Below, piece by piece: positions 37,504 through 45,999 of a stretch of DNA of 64,000 nt. Under the pieces are notes generated by a model. That model was given only the letters and a program-made list of their open reading frames with translations. It made no database searches and was not told where the DNA came from. How positions within the stretch are numbered: position 1 is the first letter of the stretch; every line of letters starts with the position of its first letter. The position numbers and the translations under genes are program-made. Origin of the DNA: JBAXPV01 sp037132075 (GTDB lineage Bacteria > Bacteroidota > Bacteroidia > Bacteroidales > CAIXZF01); assembly GCA_037132075.1 (NCBI GenBank), contig JBAXPV010000001.1, positions 186,001 to 250,000 of the forward strand, given 5' to 3'.

Positions 37504-37690
37504 TTGAAGGTCATATTCAAATTTGTCCGAAGTTGTTTAGCCCTTTGAATTTCCTTTTCTGATACTTTTCTGCTTTTTTTTTACAAACCCATGAGTCGAT
37601 ATAACCAGTGTGTTTTCTGAATCTGTTTTCAAGGCTACTAAGAAATTCATCTGCTTCTTCTAAAAAGATGATGTCAAAAAGTTTCTTCAT
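37500..37690 (-). pseudogene. Decayed HigB/RelE-type toxin gene
   Basis: The minus strand begins with ATG at 37690 and reads MKKLFDIIFLEEADEFLSSL, the usual start of HigB-type toxins. The sequence then jumps to the family C-terminus in other frames: TLVISTHGFVKK, then, after a one-base slip in a run of nine A (37574-37582 on the plus strand as T), KVSEKEIQRAKQLRT up to a TGA at 37500-37502 that overlaps the antitoxin ATG. About 50 codons of the middle are missing and there are two frame changes. The gene cannot make a full toxin. Confidence 0.75.
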
Positions 37691-37955
37691 CCATTCGGCT
37701 TTTCAACAACAAAGGGACGATAATGTTTCGTTATATAGAAACTAATTCTAAAAAATTCGGAATTTTAAATACAGTTGAATACACCGGTATTATTAACCAC
37801 CCTTCGCTGACTGATACAAATCATTGTATCTAATTGATATCCAACATGTTGATTGTCCAGGTAATTCCGGCGGAGATTAGTCAAAGTGAGTGTTTTCTGT
37901 AGCTTAATAGGTAATATGATTGGATACCCCCCAGTTTAATTTTCTTGTATTTACA
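37691..37955. other. Intergenic region without recognisable feature
   Basis: AT-rich spacer upstream of the decayed toxin gene and downstream of the cobalamin adenosyltransferase gene. No reading frame, hairpin with T-tract or promoter match stands out. Confidence 0.4.
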
Positions 37956-38537
37956 TCAAACCCTTGCCTTCCACCGTATCTCCTCACCCCCATTCTGAAA
38001 CGTCAGGTAACGAGCCAGCACAAAAAGATAATCCGATAAGCGATTCAGGTATTTGATGATCAGCCCATCTACAGGCTGATCCTGGGCCAGGCGAAGGCAG
38101 ACCCTTTCGGATCGCCGGCAAATGGTACGGGCAACATGGCAAAAGGATCCCAGGCGATGTCCGCCTGGCAAAATAAAAGAAGTTAGCTGGGGTAAGACCT
38201 CATTCATCCGGTCAATTTCATGTTCCAGCAAAACGATGTCATCTTCAACAAGCCTTGGTAAAGGCTTATGCTTTAAGGGCTTGTCAGGATCAGGATTTTT
38301 ATCTTCAGCCAATAAGGACTCAATGCTAAAGAGCCGGTCCTGAATCTCCAGCAAAGTCACCCTGCTGGCCTCATCCTCAGTATGATCACGAATAAGCCCT
38401 ACAAAGGAATTCAACTCATCAACCGTCCCATAGGCCTCTATCTGCAAATCGAATTTCGGAACCCGTCTGCCTCCAATCAGGGAAGTCTCTCCTTTGTCTC
38501 CTGTCTTGGTATATATCTTCCATTCCTCCTTCATCAT
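37956..38537 (-). CDS. PduO-type cob(I)alamin adenosyltransferase
   Basis: This 193-residue helical enzyme transfers adenosyl from ATP to Co of cob(I)alamin, making coenzyme B12. Family marks are the N-terminal IYTKTGDKGETSLIGGRRVPK (ATP contacts; given here as its ends), GTVDELNSFVGL, and the later RTICRRSERV and LNRLSDYLFVLAR. Length is typical. It lies 8 bp after the ABC ATPase gene on the same strand, so the two are co-transcribed, though no transporter permease is nearby. Confidence 0.94.
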   Translation of the reverse strand: MMKEEWKIYTKTGDKGETSLIGGRRVPKFDLQIEAYGTVDELNSFVGLIRDHTEDEASRVTLLEIQDRLFSIESLLAEDKNPDPDKPLKHKPLPRLVEDDIVLLEHEIDRMNEVLPQLTSFILPGGHRLGSFCHVARTICRRSERVCLRLAQDQPVDGLIIKYLNRLSDYLFVLARYLTFQNGGEEIRWKARV

Positions 38538-38545
38538 GTCAGTGC

Positions 38546-39274
38546 TTAAGCGGGATGAACGTCATAATCCGACATGATTTTAATGGTCTCATTGAGTGTA
38601 TCCGACGCAACCTCACCATCCTTCAAGCGAATGATCCTGTGAGCATGCACTGCAATGCTCTCCTCGTGCGTAACCACAATTACTGTATTGCCAGCCTTGT
38701 GAATCTCTTCAAACAATCCCATGATCTCGATAGAAGTCTTGGAATCCAGGTTCCCCGTAGGCTCATCAGCCAGGATGATAGAAGGCTTGTTCACCAGGGC
38801 GCGGGCAATGGCGACCCTTTGTCGTTGTCCGCCCGAAAGCTCATTCGGCTTGTGCATCTTCCGGTCATCCAGATTCACATCCATAATGGCTGCATTGGCA
38901 AGTTCCAGCCGCATCTGTTTGTTCATCCCGGCATATACCAGGGGAAGCATCACATTTTCAAGTGCAGAAGAACGTGGCAATAAGTTAAAGGTCTGAAATA
39001 CAAATCCAATCTCTTTATTCCTCACTTCTGCCAGGGCATTGTCGTCCATCTTACTAACATCCAGGCCATTCAAAATATACTCCCCGTGTGTTGGGGTATC
39101 CAGGCAACCTAAGATATTCATCAGCGTAGACTTACCTGATCCGGACGGACCCATCAGTGCAACATATTCGTTTTTATGAATTACCAGGTCGATTGTTTTT
39201 AAGGCTAAGACCTGTTGGTTCCCTACTTTGTAATGCTTGGCAATGTCCTTAAGACGTATAATTTCCTTTTTCAT
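38546..39274 (-). CDS. ABC transporter ATP-binding protein of LolD/MacB type
   Basis: This ATPase of about 242 residues has Walker A GPSGSGKST (about 40-48), the signature LSGGQRQRVAIARAL, Walker B IILADEPTGNLD and the H loop VVTHE. Similarity is to the LolD/MacB/FtsE group, which works with FtsX-like permeases. No permease gene is adjacent, so its partner must be encoded elsewhere. I use ATG at 39274 rather than TTG at 39283. It is the first gene of a unit with the cobalamin adenosyltransferase. Confidence 0.92.
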   Translation of the reverse strand: MKKEIIRLKDIAKHYKVGNQQVLALKTIDLVIHKNEYVALMGPSGSGKSTLMNILGCLDTPTHGEYILNGLDVSKMDDNALAEVRNKEIGFVFQTFNLLPRSSALENVMLPLVYAGMNKQMRLELANAAIMDVNLDDRKMHKPNELSGGQRQRVAIARALVNKPSIILADEPTGNLDSKTSIEIMGLFEEIHKAGNTVIVVTHEESIAVHAHRIIRLKDGEVASDTLNETIKIMSDYDVHPA

Positions 39275-39294
39275 AACGCTCAAAATCGTGTAAA

Positions 39295-39302
39295 CAAATG
39301 TA
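39295..39302 (-). promoter_or_regulatory. -7 element TACATTTG for the ABC ATPase gene
   Basis: Read on the minus strand this is TACATTTG, a match to TAnnTTTG 20 nt before the ATG at 39274. No clear -33 TTTG accompanies it. Confidence 0.45.
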
Positions 39303-39362
39303 GATAGATTTCCTTAAAAAACGGAAAGCCTGATAAGCTTATTACAGAATCATTCAAATTTC

Positions 39363-39370
39363 TACTTTTG
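39363..39370 (+). promoter_or_regulatory. -7 element TACTTTTG for the prenyltransferase gene
   Basis: TACTTTTG fits TAnnTTTG and lies 19 nt before the ATG at 39390. It stands back to back with the divergent element at 39295-39302. The -33 part is weak. Confidence 0.45.
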
Positions 39371-39389
39371 CCAAGCTAAATATTTAAAC

Positions 39390-40268
39390 ATGACAATGAG
39401 CCTTACTCAAAATATTAAAACCTATGCCTCGCTGGTTACCTTCAACCATACCCTCTTTGCTTTACCCTTTGCCATGATCGGGTATTTCCTGGCAGCGATC
39501 AGGGATGGCTATGGATTCGACCTCAGGCTCCTCGGCCTGGTAATCCTGTGCATGGTCTTTGCCCGCAATGCAGCCATGAGCTTCAACCGCTACATTGACC
39601 GTAACATCGACGAGGCAAACCCGCGCACCCACGCCCGCGACATCCCTGCCGGACGCGTCAAAGCCAGCTCAGCGCTCATTTTTGCTATACTCAATGCGCT
39701 GCTGTTCGTGGCTGCTTCCTGGTTCATAAACCCACTGTGCTTTTACCTCTCGCCCGTGGCACTCCTGGTGACTCTGGGCTATAGCCTCACCAAAAGATTT
39801 TCATCCTCCTCACATCTTGTCCTCGGATTGGGACTGTCACTCGCCCCGATAGGATCTTACATCGCTGTCTCTGGAGAATTCAGGTTATTGCCTGTCATGT
39901 TCTCCGCTTGTGTCGTCTTTTGGGTCAGTGGCTTCGACATCATTTATGCCTTACAGGATGAATCTTACGACCGCGACAACAAACTCCATTCACTCCCGGT
40001 ATTGCTGGGGATAAGAAACGCGCTGCGCTTGTCTTCCCTCTTTCATGTCATCTCTTTTCTATTCGTCGTGGCAGCAGGGGTAGTTTGGAATTTTGGCTAC
40101 CTATACTGGATTGGATGCGCGATTTTCAGCACCTTGCTGATTACCCAACACCGCCTTGTCAAACCCGATGACCTGAGTAAACTCAACTTCGCCTTTTTCA
40201 CCACCAACGGCATAGCCAGTTTGCTGTTCTCTGCCTGTGTTATTGCGGATCTTTTTTTGCATCCATAA
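39390..40268 (+). CDS. UbiA-family polyprenyltransferase, probably for menaquinone
   Basis: This 292-residue membrane protein has about eight or nine helices. Both Asp-rich motifs of UbiA enzymes are visible: NRYIDRNIDEANPRT (about 69-83) and IYALQDESYDRD (about 187-198), which bind Mg-prenyl diphosphate. The motif spelling and the ARDIPAGRV segment fit the UbiA-like group often tied to menaquinone synthesis (MqnP of the futalosine route) rather than MenA. No other menaquinone gene is in the window, so pathway choice is inference. Confidence 0.85.
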   Translation: MTMSLTQNIKTYASLVTFNHTLFALPFAMIGYFLAAIRDGYGFDLRLLGLVILCMVFARNAAMSFNRYIDRNIDEANPRTHARDIPAGRVKASSALIFAILNALLFVAASWFINPLCFYLSPVALLVTLGYSLTKRFSSSSHLVLGLGLSLAPIGSYIAVSGEFRLLPVMFSACVVFWVSGFDIIYALQDESYDRDNKLHSLPVLLGIRNALRLSSLFHVISFLFVVAAGVVWNFGYLYWIGCAIFSTLLITQHRLVKPDDLSKLNFAFFTTNGIASLLFSACVIADLFLHP

Positions 40269-40372
40269 TATGATACAGCTGAACTAAAAGCTGAGATAGT
40301 GGTTATTATTGAACCTAACGATCATTAAAATTCAAAATTATCTATATTAGATTGCTTTTAAAAACGAATTGT

Positions 40373-41248
40373 ATGAAAAAATTCTTTCCCCTAATCGTGA
40401 TTTGTTTATTTGCTACAAGCCAAGCTCATGCGCAGGATTCCATTAAATACTGGACCCGTGCCTTTTCGTCAGGTTTAAACTTTAACCAGGCTTCGTTTAG
40501 CGACAATTGGACTGGTGGCGGGACAAACTCACTGGCTTTGGCTACCTTCCTTAATGCGAAAGCCAGCTATTCAAACAAAAAGAAAATTTCGTGGGACAAT
40601 GAGCTTCAGCTCGCCTATGGCTTACTTCAGAATCAAAATGAGAACACCAAGAAAACAATTGACAAGATGTTCTTCGACTCAAAGCTGGGTTATAAAATTG
40701 CCAAATCGTGGAACCTCTTCGCCAGTATGAACTTCAGCTCGCAATTCTCCGATGGCTATAAGTACACTAAAAAAGACGGCGTAGAATATGACACCCTGGT
40801 CTCTGGATTTTTGTCACCGGGATACCTCACCAGCTCTGTTGGGTTTGAGTATAAGCCTGTCGATTATTTCTGGATCCGATTCGGGTCAGGGACGCTGCGG
40901 CAGACTTTTGTAAAAAACCAGGATCTTCACCTCACCGTACCTAAAAATTACGGGGTTGAAATTGGAAAGACCATGAAAAACGAAATCGCCTTACAGATCA
41001 TTGCCAGCTTTGACCGCGACATCATGAAAAACGTCAACCTGAAGACAAGGGTCATGGCGATAGCACCTTATGATAATCCTGGCAGGATCACCTCTCAACT
41101 AGATGTCACCTTACGTGCTAAAGTGAACAGGTATGTCAATGTATCAATATCGGGTCTTGTGCTGAACGACCTGGCCCAGACGCATGATGTGCAGTATTCA
41201 CAAGGCTTTGCACTTGGATTCATGTATCTGTTTTCAGAATTTAAATAA
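40373..41248 (+). CDS. DUF3078 outer-membrane-like protein
   Basis: This secreted protein of about 291 residues has a clear signal peptide (MKKFFPLIVICLFATSQAHA, cut before QD). The mature part is beta-rich, with alternating aromatic strands such as LNFNQASFSDNWTGGGTNSL and a strand-like C-terminus ending in Phe-Lys. It fits the DUF3078 family, thought to be small outer-membrane barrels. I use the ATG at 40373; a TTG at 40352 would add seven residues before the signal peptide. The ligand or substrate is unknown. Confidence 0.85.
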   Translation: MKKFFPLIVICLFATSQAHAQDSIKYWTRAFSSGLNFNQASFSDNWTGGGTNSLALATFLNAKASYSNKKKISWDNELQLAYGLLQNQNENTKKTIDKMFFDSKLGYKIAKSWNLFASMNFSSQFSDGYKYTKKDGVEYDTLVSGFLSPGYLTSSVGFEYKPVDYFWIRFGSGTLRQTFVKNQDLHLTVPKNYGVEIGKTMKNEIALQIIASFDRDIMKNVNLKTRVMAIAPYDNPGRITSQLDVTLRAKVNRYVNVSISGLVLNDLAQTHDVQYSQGFALGFMYLFSEFK

Positions 41249-41279
41249 TCTTAAATAATTTTTATAATACGTAAGCATC

Positions 41280-41666
41280 ATGGCACTCATCCAGGAATTC
41301 AAAAAATTCATCAGCCGGGGAAATGTCCTCGACCTTGCCGTTGGTATCATTATCGGCGCCGCTTTTGGAAAAATCGTCAACTCTTTGGTCAATGACATCC
41401 TCTTGCCACCGCTCGGGATGCTGATCGGCCGGGTAGATTTCAAAGACCTGAAGCTCGTAATCGGTGGAGAAACCGGGAAAGAAGTTTTTATAAACTACGG
41501 CATGTTTATCCAGGTCGTGATTGAATTTCTTATCGTTGCCTGGGCCGTATTCATGGTGATTAAGGGGTTTAACGCCATGCAGCGTAAAACAGACGTTGCA
41601 GCGCCACCTGCGCCAACACCTTCGGAGGCATTGCTGACAGAAATCCGCGACCTCCTGAAAAAATAA
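41280..41666 (+). CDS. mscL: Large-conductance mechanosensitive channel MscL
   Basis: This 128-residue channel opens under hypo-osmotic shock. The start MALIQEFKKFISRGNVLDLAVGI (given in part) holds the amphipathic helix and the pore-lining first helix. The periplasmic loop and the second helix (FIQVVIEFLIVAWAVFMVI) follow, and the C-terminal bundle is LLTEIRDLLKK. Length and layout are typical. Confidence 0.97.
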   Translation: MALIQEFKKFISRGNVLDLAVGIIIGAAFGKIVNSLVNDILLPPLGMLIGRVDFKDLKLVIGGETGKEVFINYGMFIQVVIEFLIVAWAVFMVIKGFNAMQRKTDVAAPPAPTPSEALLTEIRDLLKK

Positions 41667-41693
41667 ACCCGCCAGCCTTTAATTTCGTTCAAA

Positions 41694-41736
41694 TTAGTAT
41701 ACTGGTATATTGCTACATTGGTATATTGATCACAGT
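41694..41736. repeat. Short intergenic repeat with TGGTATATTG units
   Basis: The stretch holds TGGTATATTG, CTACATTG and again TGGTATATTG. A similar array in the opposite direction lies at 61757-61798. Both sit just after the 3' end of a gene (mscL here). No protein or terminator function is apparent. Confidence 0.55.
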
Positions 41737-41749
41737 CCCAAACAATTAA

Positions 41750-42352
41750 ATGCTCACCACCCTCCTTTTCGCCATCACCTACGCCTTCGCCTGCGTCGTG
41801 CAGCCCGGACCGTTCCAGGCATTCCTCTTGTCAGAGAGCCTGACTCATGGCTGGAGAAAAACGGTACCCCTGGTATTTGCACCGCTTTTTAGTGATATCC
41901 CGGTGATTGTCCTGGTGATATTTGTGTTGACAAAGATCCCGGCTGCTGCAATACAGATTCTTCAATGTTTCGGGGGTGCCTATCTTTTGTTTCTCGCTTA
42001 CCAGGCATTTCAGACGTGGCGGACCTTCAATGTAAGAAGCCCACAGGAAATACCGGCACGAAGGAACTTCTTCAAAGCCGTTTTCGTCAACGTATTAAAC
42101 CCGAATCCATACCTTGGCTGGAGCCTGGTGATGGGCCCGCTTTTGATCAAATGCTGGAATGACACTCCGATCCATGGCATCCTCATGCTGATTAGCTTTT
42201 ATGGATCTTTAATCCTATATTCAATCTTGATGATTTTCCTGTTTGCTGCGGCCGGAAGCCTTGGACCCCGGATAAATAAGGTAGCAATAGGTATTTCGGT
42301 AATCGCCCTGGCAGGATTTGGAGGATATTATTTGTGGGCGGGAATGGCATAG
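41750..42352 (+). CDS. LysE-family exporter
   Basis: This 200-residue membrane protein has about six helices and fits the LysE/RhtB exporter family. The N-terminal helix contains the family motif region CVVQPGPFQAFLLSESLTHGWR, and the later FVNVLNPNPYLGWSLV matches the conserved N-P-K-type loop. Exported substrates are usually amino acids; this one is unknown. Confidence 0.85.
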   Translation: MLTTLLFAITYAFACVVQPGPFQAFLLSESLTHGWRKTVPLVFAPLFSDIPVIVLVIFVLTKIPAAAIQILQCFGGAYLLFLAYQAFQTWRTFNVRSPQEIPARRNFFKAVFVNVLNPNPYLGWSLVMGPLLIKCWNDTPIHGILMLISFYGSLILYSILMIFLFAAAGSLGPRINKVAIGISVIALAGFGGYYLWAGMA

Positions 42353-42523
42353 ATTACATGGGTTTCGCAATCGTATTGTTCATGATTATTATAGCGTTGA
42401 TCTCAACATTGTCTGGAATATTATTTGCAACCAGACCCCAAGCCTCATTAAAGATATTGAAAGAATTATCGATTCAATATAACTCCTGATTATTTCGCCT
42501 CTTTTGTCTCCCCTTTGCGCAAA

Positions 42524-42613
42524 CCCTTAGTGCCCTTTGTGGTGCCCACTCCCTTGCTATCTGTATATCTTAACCACAAGGATCACAAAGGAAAACACAC
42601 AAAAGTCACAAGG
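42524..42613. repeat. Intergenic CACAAAGG-type repeat with inverted arms
   Basis: CCCTTAGTGCCCTTTGTGGT (42524-42543) is partly mirrored by ACCACAAGGATCACAAAGG (42573-42591), followed by further CACAAAAG/CACAAGGG units to 42613. The 292-bp gap it sits in (42353-42644) has no gene. It could fold into a long imperfect hairpin upstream of the MFS gene. Its look is that of a dispersed intergenic repeat. Confidence 0.5.
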
Positions 42614-42644
42614 GATACAATTGATTTTTATACTATTTTTACGA

Positions 42645-43877
42645 ATGGAAAAATTGGAAACATCAACATTCAAAGTATATAAATACCGCTGGGTTGTATT
42701 GATCGCTTATATGCTGATCGTTGCCATGAACCAGCTGTTATGGATCACATTTGCCCCGATCACCAGCGATGCTGTTAAATTTTACCAGGTTACGGATCTG
42801 CAGATCGGTCTGCTTTCGATGTGTTTCATGATCGTATTTATCCTCCTTTCCATTCCCGCCTCCTGGATCATCGACACCTATGGGATCCGCATTGGCGTAG
42901 GAATCGGAGCCGTTTTAACGGGGGTATTCGGCCTGCTTCGCGGCATGGTGCCTCATGATTTTACACTCTTATTGCTTGCCCAAATCGGGATCGCTGCAGG
43001 CCAGCCTTTTTTACTCAATGCCATCACAAAAATTGCAGCCCGCTGGTTTCCCTTCGAAGAGAGAGCCACGGCTTCAGGACTGGGTTCCCTGGCCATGTAT
43101 CTCGGCATTTTAATCGGCATGATCCTGACACCCTTACTGACCGCCAGTCATGGGATTATCGGGATGTTATCCATCTATGGAATTTCAGCCATCATCGCCG
43201 CAGTTCTCTTCCTTTTGGTAGTCAAAGAAAGGCCACTGACTGCACCTTGTCTGCCCGGACAGGAAGAACGGTCCCTTGCCCTTGATGGCTTAAAAGACAC
43301 TTTGCGCAACAAAGGATTTAATTGGCTGATGCTCATCTTTTTTATCGGCCTGGGCGTGTTTAACAGCGTAGCTACCTGGATCGAAGACATCCTCCGCCCC
43401 AGAGGATTCTCGGCAACACAGGCCGGGCTCACCGGCGGACTCATGATCCTCGGTGGCATTCTCGGAGCCATCATCATGCCGATGCTTTCAGATTATTATA
43501 AAAAGAGAATTCCTTTTATCATCATTGCGCTGATCGGGGCAACTGCAGGACTGACAGGCATCAGCTTTGCCTCCACTTACTGGATGCTGCTCACCTCCGG
43601 GTTTATCCTGGGATTTTTCCTCCTCAGCGCCGGCCCCATTGGCTTTCAATATGGCGCGGAAATCACCTACCCTGCCTCGGAAGGGACCTCCAACGGCTTA
43701 CTCCTCATGGTAGGACAGGTCTCAGGAATTGCATTTATTGTCGCCATGGATATGTTCAAGTCACCACTTACTGGCTCCATGACCTCACCCCTTGTCGTGC
43801 TGATTGGTCTCATGGTCCTCAGCATTTTGTTGTCATCAAAACTGCGGGAATCCGTGATGATGAGCGGGAAAAAGTGA
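42645..43877 (+). CDS. MFS transporter
   Basis: This protein of 410 residues has twelve predicted helices. The loop between helices 2 and 3 has the pattern WIIDTYGIRIGVGIGA, an MFS motif-A variant, and the middle loop (about 195-222) is charged. The layout recalls the FLVCR-like group (haem or choline carriers in animals), but the substrate cannot be told. I start at the ATG at 42645, because an upstream start at 42537 would add 36 residues read from the intergenic repeat. Confidence 0.85.
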   Translation: MEKLETSTFKVYKYRWVVLIAYMLIVAMNQLLWITFAPITSDAVKFYQVTDLQIGLLSMCFMIVFILLSIPASWIIDTYGIRIGVGIGAVLTGVFGLLRGMVPHDFTLLLLAQIGIAAGQPFLLNAITKIAARWFPFEERATASGLGSLAMYLGILIGMILTPLLTASHGIIGMLSIYGISAIIAAVLFLLVVKERPLTAPCLPGQEERSLALDGLKDTLRNKGFNWLMLIFFIGLGVFNSVATWIEDILRPRGFSATQAGLTGGLMILGGILGAIIMPMLSDYYKKRIPFIIIALIGATAGLTGISFASTYWMLLTSGFILGFFLLSAGPIGFQYGAEITYPASEGTSNGLLLMVGQVSGIAFIVAMDMFKSPLTGSMTSPLVVLIGLMVLSILLSSKLRESVMMSGKK

Positions 43878-43946
43878 CATCCGGACTTCATTCTGCAAAC
43901 CTGACATATCCTCCACTTGCAGCTTATTGAATTTCGTCTTTTTCTA

Positions 43947-43978
43947 TTGCATATTTCTAAAGTTTCGGTTTATCTTAG
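43947..43978 (+). promoter_or_regulatory. Possible promoter of the OPT transporter gene
   Basis: TTG (43947-43949) is followed after 21 nt by TATCTTAG (43971-43978), one mismatch from TAnnTTTG. It lies 19 nt before the ATG at 43998. Confidence 0.4.
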
Positions 43979-43997
43979 CCCCTTAAATAAATAAGCT

Positions 43998-45980
43998 ATG
44001 ACCGAACACAACTCCCAGGAAGTCAAAGGATTACCAGAAAACGCCTATCGCGAACTCAAGCCCGGCGAAAGTTATGCACCCCTGATGGATCCCACAAGGA
44101 TCTATCCCGAAGTCAATTTCAGGTCAGTCTCATTGGGATTGATCATGGCCATGATCTTCAGTGCGGCTGCGGCTTACCTGGGACTAAAAATTGGCCAGGT
44201 CTTCGAAGCAGCGATTCCTATTGCCATCATCGCTGTTGGTTTATCCACCTTGACGAAAAGAAAAAATGCCCTGGGAGAAAACATCATCATCCAGTCCATC
44301 GGCTCTACCTCCGGCGTCATCGTAGCCGGGGCCATTTTCACGCTGCCTGCGTTGTATATCCTCAATCTTGAGGCTGAATACTATAAGATCTTTTTGTCCT
44401 CACTCCTGGGCGGTTTCCTTGGAATCTTATTCCTGATCCCTTTCCGCAAATATTTCGTGGCCGACATGCATGGCGTCTATCCTTTCCCTGAAGCCACAGC
44501 CACCACTGAGGTGCTGGTCTCCGGTGAAAAAGGAGGCAACCAGGCACGATTGCTGCTGGTGAGCGGCCTCATTGGCGGCATCTACGACTTCATCATCGCC
44601 ACCTTCGGATGGTGGAGCGAGGTCTTTACCACCAGGGTATTCCCTATGGGACAAGTTCTGGCCGACAAAGCCAAAATCGTATTTAAAATCAATGTTGGTG
44701 CGGCTATCGTTGGTTTGGGTTATATCATCGGCTTGCGTTATGCAGCCATCATTTGCGCGGGTTCTTTTGTGTCGTGGTACGTACTCATCCCGGTCGTCAA
44801 CCACTTCGCCGATGGACAAACCATCACCGTTGGCGCTAACATCCACAAACTCATCGGGCAGATGTCAGCTGAAGAGATTTTCAGGGCTTATGTCCGCCAG
44901 ATCGGCATCGGCGGCATCGCCATGGCTGGTGTTATTGGAATCATCCGTTCTTCTAAGATCATCCGGACTGCTTTCACACTGGCTGTAAAAGAGATCTTTG
45001 GAAAACATGTCGGAACTGAGGAAACGTTGCGCACACGCCGCGACATCCCCATGAGCATCATCGCCGGTGGCATTCTTTTAGTGGCAGTCATGATTTTTGT
45101 TTTCTTCCAGTTTGGTGTCGTTCATAACATCGGACAAGCCTTCGTTGGCCTGGCCATCGTGATGATTATCGCCTTTCTCTTTACCACCGTGGCTGCCAAT
45201 GCCATTGCTATTGTCGGAACAAATCCTGTATCAGGAATGACCCTCATGACGCTAATCCTCACCTCGCTTATCATGGTCAGTGTGGGGCTCTCAGGCTCTA
45301 CGGGAATGGTTGCAGCTCTCATTATAGGCGGGGTGGTCTGTACCGCTCTTTCTATGGCTGGTGGCTTTATCACCGACCTTAAAATCGGGTACTGGCTGGG
45401 TTCATCACCCTACAAACAACAAGCCTGGAAATTCCTGGGCACCCTTGTCTCGGCCGCAACAGTAGGCGGTGTGATCATCATCCTGAACAAAACCTATGGC
45501 TTTACCGGTGAAAAAGCGCTGGTAGCGCCTCAAGCCAACGCCATGGCAGCAGTAATCGGACCTATGATGTCGGGAATGCCTGCCCCTTGGCTTTTATATG
45601 CTGCCGGCGCTTTCCTTTCACTGATCCTCACCATGATCGGGGTACCGGCCCTTGCCTTTGCCCTGGGAATGTTTATTCCGCTCGAACTCAATACGCCATT
45701 ACTTGTTGGAGGCCTCATCGCCTGGTACGTATCAACCCGTTCAAAAGATGAAGCCACAAACAATGCGCGCCGCGAAAGAGGAACCTTGATCGCTTCAGGA
45801 TTTATCGCCGGTGGAGCCCTTATGGGTGTCGTCAGTGCTTTGATTAAATTCGGCGGCATCGATATCGTCAATGCAGCCTGGTTTGAGTCACATAGCGCTG
45901 AAGTCCTCGGTATTGTAATGTTTGCAGTCCTTTGTGCTTACCTGGTTTGGGAAGCGCTACGCGGAAAAAAAGAAGACTAA
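43998..45980 (+). CDS. OPT-family oligopeptide transporter
   Basis: This 660-residue carrier has about 15 or more membrane helices. The start ENAYRELKPGESYAPL and the segment GEKGGNQARLLL are typical of the bacterial OPT group, as is YPFPEATATTEVLV. Transport is proton-driven and takes up short peptides (some members take metal-siderophore complexes). pepT follows 19 bp later on the same strand, which favours peptides as substrate. Confidence 0.92.
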   Translation: MTEHNSQEVKGLPENAYRELKPGESYAPLMDPTRIYPEVNFRSVSLGLIMAMIFSAAAAYLGLKIGQVFEAAIPIAIIAVGLSTLTKRKNALGENIIIQSIGSTSGVIVAGAIFTLPALYILNLEAEYYKIFLSSLLGGFLGILFLIPFRKYFVADMHGVYPFPEATATTEVLVSGEKGGNQARLLLVSGLIGGIYDFIIATFGWWSEVFTTRVFPMGQVLADKAKIVFKINVGAAIVGLGYIIGLRYAAIICAGSFVSWYVLIPVVNHFADGQTITVGANIHKLIGQMSAEEIFRAYVRQIGIGGIAMAGVIGIIRSSKIIRTAFTLAVKEIFGKHVGTEETLRTRRDIPMSIIAGGILLVAVMIFVFFQFGVVHNIGQAFVGLAIVMIIAFLFTTVAANAIAIVGTNPVSGMTLMTLILTSLIMVSVGLSGSTGMVAALIIGGVVCTALSMAGGFITDLKIGYWLGSSPYKQQAWKFLGTLVSAATVGGVIIILNKTYGFTGEKALVAPQANAMAAVIGPMMSGMPAPWLLYAAGAFLSLILTMIGVPALAFALGMFIPLELNTPLLVGGLIAWYVSTRSKDEATNNARRERGTLIASGFIAGGALMGVVSALIKFGGIDIVNAAWFESHSAEVLGIVMFAVLCAYLVWEALRGKKED

Positions 45981-45999
45981 TTTTTCAAAATAACATATA

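Noticed and set aside
42537..42644. Longer N-terminus for the MFS transporter
   Set aside because: The added 36 residues are read from the CACAAAGG-type intergenic repeat; the ATG at 42645 gives a normal MFS N-terminus.
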